Below, piece after piece: positions 1 to 4,686 of a DNA stretch of 5,436 nt. How positions within the stretch are numbered: position 1 is the first letter of the stretch; each line of letters begins with the position of its first letter. A model generated the notes under the pieces. The model was not told where the DNA came from and made no database searches. It worked only from the letters and a program-made list of their open reading frames with translations. The position numbers and the translations under genes were made by a program. The stretch comes from UBA9410 sp963933065 (GTDB lineage Bacteria; Actinomycetota; Acidimicrobiia; Acidimicrobiales; MedAcidi-G1): assembly GCA_963933065.1 (NCBI GenBank), contig CAWVUB010000130.1:1-5436 (forward strand), written 5' to 3'.

Positions 1-60
1 CTCTGTGAAGACGATGGGATCGATCATCTTCGGCGTAGCGCCTCGATGCCCAACAAACAT
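1..60 (-). CDS. Possible 5' end of an unidentified gene (partial)
   Basis: A minus-strand reading frame opens with ATG at 60-58 and stays open for 20 codons to the window edge, reading MFVGHRGATPKMIDPIVFTE. A GGAG Shine-Dalgarno-like sequence lies about 7 nt upstream of the ATG. The start falls 24 nt past the stop of the VOC gene on the same strand, so it could be the next gene of a minus-strand operon. Twenty residues are too few to assign a family. A plus-strand frame ending in TGA at 86-88 also crosses this stretch, but nothing visible supports it as coding. The call rests on the ribosome-binding site and the spacing alone. Confidence 0.35.
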   Translation of the reverse strand, partial: MFVGHRGATPKMIDPIVFTE

Positions 61-84
61 TTCCAGACTCCGCTTGGCGGCTGT

Positions 85-558
85 TCATTGAGAAATGTCG
101 AGACGAATAGGGCTCCCCGCGTCCTGAAATTCGATCAACTCAATCACGTTGCCATCCGGGTCACGGCCGTAGGTGGCAATAAGGCTTCCTGAACTTCCGG
201 TGGATACTGGAGGGCAGTGAAATCTCATGCCTCCAGCCTGGAGACGTTTGTACTCGGCCTTGATGTCCTCAACCTCGAGACAAAAGTGGGTGTAGCCGTG
301 ATCACAGACAGGACGATCTGTCATGACTTCGGCTGGTGCTGGTGCCGAATATTCGAAGATCTCAATGTGGGTGTTAACGGCACGAAGCATCGCAGTGCGG
401 GCCACCGTGCCATCTAGACCTACAAGACGATCGATGACCGGACTCTCTCTCCACTGGTTGCGATAGACCACCTCAAACTGGAAGTTGTCGCAATAAAAGG
501 AGACGAGTCGATCAAGGTCTGGTGTCGACATGGCGACGTGGTGAACTCCTCGAATCAT
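85..558 (-). CDS. VOC-superfamily protein (glyoxalase / extradiol dioxygenase-like)
   Basis: This 157-residue protein has the vicinal-oxygen-chelate fold of glyoxalase I, methylmalonyl-CoA epimerase and ring-cleaving dioxygenases. The length fits a single two-module VOC domain. Visible signatures are the N-terminal HHVAMSTPDLDRLVSFY, HIEIFEY near residue 64, THFCLEVEDI near residue 90, and DPDGNVIELIEF near residue 133. By analogy with the family, the metal ligands are probably His7, Glu66, His91 and Glu140, so a divalent-metal site appears intact. The ATG start at 558 is preceded by AGAGGA with about 6 nt of spacing, and the HHVAM strand begins right after it, which supports this start. The gene is divergent from the FAD oxidoreductase. 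VOC proteins are too diverse in reaction for a substrate to be named. Isomerase, lyase, epimerase or dioxygenase are all possible. The family call is firm; the activity is unknown. The protein is probably cytoplasmic, with no signal peptide seen. Confidence 0.9.
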   Translation of the reverse strand: MIRGVHHVAMSTPDLDRLVSFYCDNFQFEVVYRNQWRESPVIDRLVGLDGTVARTAMLRAVNTHIEIFEYSAPAPAEVMTDRPVCDHGYTHFCLEVEDIKAEYKRLQAGGMRFHCPPVSTGSSGSLIATYGRDPDGNVIELIEFQDAGSPIRLDISQ

Positions 559-658
559 TTTGGGTCCTCTATTTCCTAGGATCGGGGATCTTGGTTCACT
601 TGGCTAACAGAACAACACAATTTACTTTCGAAGAATCTGGCAACATGGGAGCAGTTCA
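559..658. promoter_or_regulatory. Divergent intergenic region with weak promoter candidate
   Basis: These 100 bp separate the divergent VOC and FAD-oxidoreductase starts, so they must hold promoters for both unless transcription enters from elsewhere. On the plus strand, TTGGCT (600-605) and TACTTT (623-628) are separated by 17 nt and would give a start site about 24 nt before the TTG codon, a sensible leader that includes the ribosome-binding site. Both boxes are weak matches to consensus. On the other strand no convincing -35/-10 pair was found. A CCTAGG palindrome at 575-580 and two nearby GATC sequences are present, but their role is unclear. No copy of the 14-bp palindrome found at 3074-3087 is present here. 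Confidence 0.25.
647..651 (+). promoter_or_regulatory. Ribosome-binding site that fixes a TTG start
   Basis: GGGAG lies 7 nt before the TTG at 659-661. In that frame an upstream stop (TAA, 605-607) leaves no ATG or GTG between it and the TTG. The ATG at 645-647 is in another frame. The next in-frame Met (residue 43) would remove the FAD-binding loop. TTG is therefore the only sensible start. Confidence 0.7.
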
Positions 659-2059
659 TTGAGTGACTTCGATGTGATCGTAATAGGCACGGGGGCAGCT
701 GGCCTTGCGTCGGCAGCGTTACTAGCCAAGGAGGGAAAGCGCGTCCTGGCTCTTGACAGGAGTCCCTACCTCGGAGGCCGAGGCATGGCTACAGATGACG
801 AGGGCTACAAGCTGAACCTTGGCGCTCACCTTCTGGAGGACCCCGGTTCAGGGCTCACGAAAATCTTCAAGCACCTCGGTATGACACTGGGCCATGGACC
901 ATCAAACACCGATATGCCGGTCTGGGACCATGATTCGGAGACTTGGGGATCTATCCGGGACAGGTATGCGGGTGATGGAGACAAGGACGATCTAAAGGCA
1001 GTTATCCAAGCACTCCTCGATACCCCCTATGAAGAACTGGACCGCCTCGACGATCTGCCGATGCGAACATGGCTTAAGAGGCACACCAGCAATCAAGGAG
1101 TCATCGATCTCTTCGAATTCATCACCGTGATGGAGTGCATGACCGAAGACTGGTGGGATCACTCGGCCAGCGACAACCTCTTCAATCGGAAAATGCATTA
1201 CGAAGAAAAAAGGACAGCCGCTTACTCGTTTTGGCCAGAGGGCGGTTGGGACAAGTTGTTCTGCGACCTGCGCGATGCAGTTGTAGATAATGGCGGAGTG
1301 GTCGAACTCGGCAGGCCTGTCAGTCGAGTTCTGATCGAAAGTGGCTCAGTCTGCGGGGTTGCTTTGCCAAGAGTTGGGGCCTCCCTTCATAACGAGATCT
1401 TCCACGATGAAATAGTTAGTGCTCCAGTAGTGATTTCGACTCTCCCGGTCTGGAATGTGCTTGATGTGATCTCTGAGAGCCATCTTCCCGACTGGTACGT
1501 CGACCAGATCAGAAACCTCGCTCAGGACCGGTGGCGTGTTTCATACGCTCATCTTTCGATTGCTACAGCGGAGCCAATACCGGTCCTAGATCGGCAGGAA
1601 ATCGCTACCTGGCTTCACGCACCCATAAGCCGAACTAGTGGATTCATGTTCGAGCAGACCGCTCTCGACCCTTCTGTCGCTCCTGACGGCAGATATCTCT
1701 ACGTGATGGGTTCCATGCTCCACAAGCACAACCGCGGACGGGACACCGAGTTCATCAAGGAGAAATTTGACGAGTTTGAACGAGAGGTGGAGATCATGTG
1801 GCCTGGCCTCAAAGACAATGTCTTCAAGCGTCGCACCTACGTGTTCGATCCTTCATTCGGAGTCATCCAAAAGCCTGGGCTCGTTGGCAAATTCCGCCCG
1901 AACTGGAAGGCCCCCAACGTCGAAGGGCTCTACTTCGCGAGCGAAACGTTCCAATCTCGGGGCATCGGTATCGACAGGGCGGCTCGCGCAGGCCTGTCGT
2001 GCGTGGAGGACATCCTCGGTAGACGCTTGTGGCCGTTAGAAGAGGGATGGAGGTACTAA
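659..2059 (+). CDS. FAD-dependent oxidoreductase, phytoene desaturase-like (amine-oxidase fold)
   Basis: This 466-residue protein opens with a Rossmann dinucleotide-binding motif: VIVIGTGAAG with Gly10, Gly12 and Gly15, followed by the acidic residue Asp33 that typically contacts the adenosine ribose. GGRG at 39-42 then follows, as in phytoene desaturases, protoporphyrinogen oxidases and related FAD enzymes. The C-terminal block GLYFASETFQSRGIGIDRAA (423-442) matches the second FAD-contact region of the family, so the protein looks complete and of normal length. The middle, which forms the substrate cavity, is not distinctive enough to name a substrate. The family carries out desaturations, dehydrogenations and isomerisations of hydrophobic molecules such as carotenoids and other isoprenoids. 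The protein begins with TTG, and the stop is TAA. It converges on the MaoC pair with a 12-bp gap and no clear terminator. A role in oxidising the same lipid-like substrate as the P450/MaoC/thiolase module is inferred from position only. No signal peptide or membrane segment is obvious. Confidence 0.88.
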   Translation: MSDFDVIVIGTGAAGLASAALLAKEGKRVLALDRSPYLGGRGMATDDEGYKLNLGAHLLEDPGSGLTKIFKHLGMTLGHGPSNTDMPVWDHDSETWGSIRDRYAGDGDKDDLKAVIQALLDTPYEELDRLDDLPMRTWLKRHTSNQGVIDLFEFITVMECMTEDWWDHSASDNLFNRKMHYEEKRTAAYSFWPEGGWDKLFCDLRDAVVDNGGVVELGRPVSRVLIESGSVCGVALPRVGASLHNEIFHDEIVSAPVVISTLPVWNVLDVISESHLPDWYVDQIRNLAQDRWRVSYAHLSIATAEPIPVLDRQEIATWLHAPISRTSGFMFEQTALDPSVAPDGRYLYVMGSMLHKHNRGRDTEFIKEKFDEFEREVEIMWPGLKDNVFKRRTYVFDPSFGVIQKPGLVGKFRPNWKAPNVEGLYFASETFQSRGIGIDRAARAGLSCVEDILGRRLWPLEEGWRY

Positions 2060-2071
2060 CGCACTTCTTCC

Positions 2072-2494
2072 CTAGAGAATGACCGACGCTTGGCCGGCCA
2101 TGACGATGTCACTATTCTCAAGGTCCCCGCGTACCAGTTGGACATCGCAGGTGGCGAGTTCGCCATCTGCGACTTGATCGATATCTGTGATTCTCCCCAC
2201 TACCGTCAGCCGGTCCCCAGCAAAGACATTCTGATGAAACCGGACCTTTAAACCTCTGAATCGCGCTATTCCACCGATCCAGCTAACGAGGGCATTCACT
2301 ACATAGGCCATGTTGTTAGGGCCTTGATTGATCGGCTTGCTTCCCAGACCCAACCTCTCCACAGCGCTCAGATTCCAGTGAATCGGGTTGGGGTCTTGGA
2401 GGAGAACCGCCATGGTCTTCATCTTTTCAGCATCAACGATCCCCACGTCGTAGTGCGGAAACTCGAAACCAACGGTGGGACTATTGGTCGTCAT
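2072..2494 (-). CDS. MaoC-like enoyl-CoA hydratase, catalytic-type hot-dog subunit
   Basis: This 140-residue protein is a single hot-dog domain of the MaoC/(R)-hydratase family, which adds water to trans-2-enoyl-CoA thioesters. The segment LLQDPNPIHWN (31-41) is the hydratase-2 signature, with Asp34, Asn36 and His39 in the catalytic D-x-N-P-x-H arrangement. GLKVRFHQNVFAGDRLTVVG (82-101) is the usual strand pair that follows. Translation starts at ATG 2494 inside the end of the upstream gene, with GGGAG (2506-2502) about 7 nt before it. The 14-bp overlap implies translational coupling and probably 1:1 expression with the partner. In the known ChsH1/ChsH2 enzyme of mycobacterial cholesterol catabolism, a MaoC subunit with these residues pairs with a second hot-dog subunit. 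The same arrangement is inferred here. The exact substrate is unknown, and some MaoC proteins act as dehydratases in other pathways. The stop is TAG. The family call is secure. Confidence 0.88.
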   Translation of the reverse strand: MTTNSPTVGFEFPHYDVGIVDAEKMKTMAVLLQDPNPIHWNLSAVERLGLGSKPINQGPNNMAYVVNALVSWIGGIARFRGLKVRFHQNVFAGDRLTVVGRITDIDQVADGELATCDVQLVRGDLENSDIVMAGQASVIL

Positions 2495-2930
2495 CGTTTA
2501 GCTCCCGGGGGAATATGAAGGAGTTTCTTGAAACCCCTACCAACTCGTTGCCGTCATGCAGGTTGAGTTCGAAATCGACAAGGTCGAATACCCCCAACTT
2601 CTTACTGTTCTTCCGTTCGACTCCGGTCACCTGGCCTGAAACGGCATAGGTCGAGCCCGGAACCAGTGGCTTCTTGATGTCGATCGCAGCTTCGCCGAAC
2701 ATCACGCCGTCGTCGGATGTAGCACCGAAGATGGCGAAGAGTTCTTCGAGGGACACTCCCATGGTGTTCAGCGCGGCGTAGTAGCAGAACATCGGATGGG
2801 CGAAGTCGTTCTCGTCGTTGGGCGCCCCAACGGCATCGTTAGTTAACCAGTTCTTGTAGGGCTCCAGAAGGTATTCACCGCCTGGGAGCTGGTAACCCAC
2901 CCTGCTATTGAGATCCTCTTCGCTTAGCAC
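2481..2930 (-). CDS. FAS1-like / MaoC N-terminal-type dehydratase partner subunit
   Basis: This 149-residue protein matches the MaoC N-terminal (FAS1-like dehydratase) hot-dog family. Recognisable parts are HPMFCYYAALNTMG (45-58), FGEAAIDIKKPLVPGSTYAV (78-97), the RKNSKKLGVFDLVDFEL block (106-122) and a closing NSFIFPRE (136-143). It lacks the D-x-N-P-x-H hydratase motif, which its downstream neighbour has. It is therefore best read as the structural or substrate-binding half of a two-subunit hydratase, comparable to the N-terminal part of ChsH2. Unlike ChsH2 it carries no DUF35 domain at its C-terminus, and a DUF35 protein is encoded separately on the opposite strand. The start is GTG at 2930, preceded by GGAGAGG (2942-2936) with 5 nt of spacing. 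It is the first gene of the minus-strand pair and is divergent from the DUF35-thiolase-P450 operon. Its heteromeric role is an inference from family precedent and the gene overlap. Confidence 0.82.
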   Translation of the reverse strand: MLSEEDLNSRVGYQLPGGEYLLEPYKNWLTNDAVGAPNDENDFAHPMFCYYAALNTMGVSLEELFAIFGATSDDGVMFGEAAIDIKKPLVPGSTYAVSGQVTGVERKNSKKLGVFDLVDFELNLHDGNELVGVSRNSFIFPRELNDDDQ

Positions 2931-2970
2931 CGCAGCCTCTCCAACTTGCTAACCCAACTTCCACTTTCAA

Positions 2971-2994
2971 CCACCGGCTCTCCTGGAACGGTGG
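2971..2994. repeat. 6-bp inverted repeat, 12-nt spacer
   Basis: CCACCG at 2971-2976 is the exact reverse complement of CGGTGG at 2989-2994, with a 12-nt spacer. It does not extend on either side. It could be a hairpin in the leader of the minus-strand MaoC transcript or a spaced operator, but a 6-bp repeat in GC-rich DNA may be chance. Confidence 0.3.
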
Positions 2995-3020
2995 CAGCAG
3001 ACCCTGCCCCAACCAAGTCT

Positions 3021-3075
3021 CAGATCAACTCGACAAGGCTAAGGACGACGCTAGGGACCCTAATCGCAGATCAAC
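3021..3075 (+). repeat. 9-bp direct repeat CAGATCAAC
   Basis: CAGATCAAC occurs at 3021-3029 and again at 3067-3075, 46 bp apart start to start. The second copy runs into the left end of the 14-bp palindrome. It may be a remnant of duplication or a regulator contact, but it is short and its significance is unproven. Confidence 0.35.
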
Positions 3076-3087
3076 CAACCGGTTGGT
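3074..3087. promoter_or_regulatory. Perfect 14-bp palindrome, probable TetR-family operator
   Basis: ACCAACCGGTTGGT is a perfect inverted repeat with no spacer, ending 11 nt before the ATG of the DUF35 gene and touching its likely -10 element. Its AAC-CG-GTT centre fits the nnAACnnGTTnn core of KstR sites. Its outer ACCAA/TTGGT resembles KstR2 sites (AnCAAGnnCTTGnT) apart from the two inner C/G positions. Both are TetR-family repressors of actinobacterial steroid catabolism. The site is therefore read as an operator for a TetR-type repressor that responds to a CoA thioester or similar inducer. The regulator gene is not in the window, and the exact family of the regulator is unknown. Confidence 0.6.
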
Positions 3088-3098
3088 AGTGTTGTGCT
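3087..3098 (+). promoter_or_regulatory. Putative -10 element for a leaderless DUF35-operon transcript
   Basis: TAGTGT (3087-3092) matches the actinobacterial TAnnnT -10 pattern and is followed by 6 nt before the A of the ATG at 3099. That is the spacing expected if transcription begins at the start codon. No Shine-Dalgarno sequence precedes the ATG, which agrees with leaderless translation. No good -35 is visible. The -10 abuts the palindrome, so a bound repressor would block polymerase. Confidence 0.4.
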
Positions 3099-3533
3099 AT
3101 GGGAGATTCTGGGGCTAGTAGGAGAGCACCGAGGCCGGCGGACCCTCGACCTGAACTCCTAGAGGCAGGTGGAAAGCTGCAAATTCGTGGGGGTCGTTGC
3201 AGTTCCTGCGGTTTGGCCAGCACCTTTGTGCCGCCAATCTGTTCCTGTGGTCAGGCCGACAGCGTTCAGCCTTGTGGATTCGGACCCGGAGGGTCAGTCT
3301 TCAGTTCCACCATGCTGGAGATTCCGATGCCTGGAAGACCCCCTCCTACGTGTTTGGCCTACATTGACCTAGACGATGGACCAAGAATCCTCGCTCGTGT
3401 GGAGACTGGCGATAGACCGCCGCCGACACCCGGCGACAGGGTGTCTCTTGATGGTAAAAATGACCTGGGAGACTTGGTCGTCGTGCCCGATGTGGAACTG
3501 GTGTCGGCGAACAAAAGCGTAAGCGATGAGTGA
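3099..3533 (+). CDS. DUF35 zinc-ribbon / OB-fold protein (thiolase/aldolase partner)
   Basis: This 144-residue protein has the DUF35 layout. An N-terminal zinc ribbon with Cys34, Cys37, Cys48 and Cys50 is followed by an OB-fold running from about GPGGSVFSSTMLEI (62-75) through the AYIDLDDGPRILARV strand pair (87-101) to PGDRVSL (111-117). DUF35 proteins bind acyl-CoA, sit beside SCP2-type thiolases and thiolase-fold aldolases, and in ChsH2-Ltp2 form the docking domain needed for aldolase activity. The second metal knuckle is Cys-Ser-Cys rather than the more common Cys-x-x-Cys, so zinc binding may be altered. The first roughly 18 residues are rich in Pro and Arg and look disordered. The start lacks a Shine-Dalgarno sequence but sits at a leaderless spacing from a -10-like element. 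The end overlaps the thiolase gene by 8 bp, strong support for a shared complex. It is first in the operon. The protein is probably cytoplasmic. Confidence 0.85.
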   Translation: MGDSGASRRAPRPADPRPELLEAGGKLQIRGGRCSSCGLASTFVPPICSCGQADSVQPCGFGPGGSVFSSTMLEIPMPGRPPPTCLAYIDLDDGPRILARVETGDRPPPTPGDRVSLDGKNDLGDLVVVPDVELVSANKSVSDE

Positions 3534-4686
3534 AATCGCGACGATCTGCGGCGTAGGAACAACAAAATTCGGCAAGCAACCAAACGTGCCGGCCAGAGAA
3601 CTGGCGTGGGAAGCAGTTAGCGAGGCGATTCGGGACGCAAAAATCGACCCGAAACAAATCGACGCTGTCTTCGCTGGGACCGTATTCGGTGATCCCGGTG
3701 TAGCGACTCGCTCTCTGCAACAACTCGGTATCGACGGGGTCCCAATAATCACCATCGAGAACGCATGCGCCAGTTCGACATCGGCATTTCACGAGGGCTG
3801 TGCTTCCATCTCGACAGGGCGATATGAAACAGTTCTCGTCTTCGGGATCGAGACCATGACAGCCTCTTTTTCAGGCGCTATCTCCCCCATCCTTTCGGAT
3901 CCTGAAGGGGCTCAGGGTTTCGCCATGCCGGCCCTATACGGCATGTCTGCCACTCGATACCAGCATGAGTTTGGCGTGACCGACTCGCAACTGGCAGCAG
4001 TCTCGGTCAAGAACCACCGTCACGGCCGACACAACAGTCGAGCCCAGCACCAGATGACGCCGACCATTGAAGAGGTCCTTGGAAGCCCGCTGATCTCCTC
4101 GCCCCTGACTCTCCTGCAGTGCTGTTCAATCGCTGACGCCGCCGCCGCCGCGATCCTGCGGCCCTCTGGAACCCCGGGAGGAGTTCGGGTCCGGTCTTCG
4201 TCGCTCAAGAGCGGCGGCCTATGGGATCAACGATCAGAACTTGTGTGGGGATGGCAGATCGTCGCCGACACATCGCACGACGCCTACGAACGGGCCGGCG
4301 TATGCGCTCAAGATATCGACGTCTTCGAAGTCCACGATGCTTTCACCATTGGAGAGATCATCACGACAGAAGCTATTGGCCTAGCCGAATTGGGTGGCGG
4401 CGGACACCTCGTCGAATCGGGCCACACATCCATCGGTGGAAGCCAGCCGGTCAACCCTTCGGGAGGACTACTCAGCCGCGGCCACCCTCTAGGAGCGACC
4501 GGTCTGGCTCAGATAGCCGAGATTACTTGGCAGTTGCGCGGTGATGCCGGTCCAAGACAGGTTCCAAACGCCAGACTGGGAGTGGTCGAAACCATGGGTG
4601 GCGGAACTGCCGGCATCGACGGGAACGCCTGTGTGGTCACAGTTCTTGAGGGTCCCGCATCACAGGGAAGTTCTGCCTCCACATGA
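3526..4686 (+). CDS. Thiolase-fold enzyme of the SCP2/lipid-transfer type (thiolase or aldolase)
   Basis: This 386-residue protein is a complete thiolase-superfamily member of the SCP-x/lipid-transfer group. It keeps the nucleophile region ENACASSTSAF with Cys81, an EVHDAFTIGE block (His270, Asp271) and GGLLSRGHPLGATG with His320. The final block GVVETMGGGTAGIDGNACVV has no Cys-Gly-x-Gly of classical degradative thiolases, as expected for SCP2-type enzymes. Such proteins cleave 3-ketoacyl-CoA with CoA, or, when paired with DUF35, can act as retro-aldolases on hydroxylated side chains. Because Cys81 and His320 are retained, a true thiolytic reaction remains possible. The start ATG at 3526 lies inside the end of the DUF35 gene with no strong ribosome-binding site, so translation is probably coupled. 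The stop shares ATGA with the P450 start. A GCC-repeat run encodes Ala205-Ala209, where related proteins usually have Asp-Gly-Ala-Ala. The specific substrate is unknown. The family call is firm, the reaction less so. Confidence 0.88.
   Translation: MSEIATICGVGTTKFGKQPNVPARELAWEAVSEAIRDAKIDPKQIDAVFAGTVFGDPGVATRSLQQLGIDGVPIITIENACASSTSAFHEGCASISTGRYETVLVFGIETMTASFSGAISPILSDPEGAQGFAMPALYGMSATRYQHEFGVTDSQLAAVSVKNHRHGRHNSRAQHQMTPTIEEVLGSPLISSPLTLLQCCSIADAAAAAILRPSGTPGGVRVRSSSLKSGGLWDQRSELVWGWQIVADTSHDAYERAGVCAQDIDVFEVHDAFTIGEIITTEAIGLAELGGGGHLVESGHTSIGGSQPVNPSGGLLSRGHPLGATGLAQIAEITWQLRGDAGPRQVPNARLGVVETMGGGTAGIDGNACVVTVLEGPASQGSSAST

Larger units (their letters stand above)
2931..3098. promoter_or_regulatory. 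Divergent control region between the MaoC pair and the DUF35 operon
   Basis: This 168-bp non-coding stretch separates two divergent transcription units. Besides the ribosome-binding site of the GTG-started gene (2936-2942), it contains several ordered elements. These are an inverted repeat CCACCG/CGGTGG (2971-2976 and 2989-2994), a 9-bp direct repeat CAGATCAAC (3021-3029 and 3067-3075), the odd palindrome TAGGGACCCTA (3052-3062), and the perfect palindrome at 3074-3087. A minus-strand -10-like TAGGGT (3062-3057) could drive the MaoC pair with a leader of about 120 nt, but this is weak. The layout suits coordinated control of both units from one site. Confidence 0.55.

Noticed and set aside
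217..417. Plus-strand open frame opposite the VOC gene
   Set aside because: Antisense to conserved VOC motifs, with no recognisable domain or ribosome-binding site.
2060..2071. Search for a bidirectional terminator between convergent FAD oxidoreductase and MaoC genes
   Set aside because: Only 12 bp lie between the stops, and no GC hairpin followed by a T-run is visible on either strand.
2091..2100. Perfect palindrome TGGCCGGCCA near the convergent gene ends
   Set aside because: It lies within the MaoC coding sequence, has no loop or T-tract, and is explained by the codons of the C-terminus. It is not a terminator.
2468..2478. ACCAACGGTGG as a second copy of the operator
   Set aside because: It lacks symmetry compared with the 14-bp palindrome and lies inside the MaoC coding region, so it is probably chance.
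3346..3792. Several minus-strand open frames across the DUF35/thiolase junction (3346-3792, 3369-3755, 3359-3583)
   Set aside because: They are antisense to two well-supported genes, overlap each other in different frames, and their translations show no family signature. They look like by-products of codon bias.
4138..4152. GCC trinucleotide run as a phase-variable repeat
   Set aside because: Only four GCC units plus GCG, in frame and encoding alanines within a conserved Ala-rich thiolase segment. Too short to be a variable tract.
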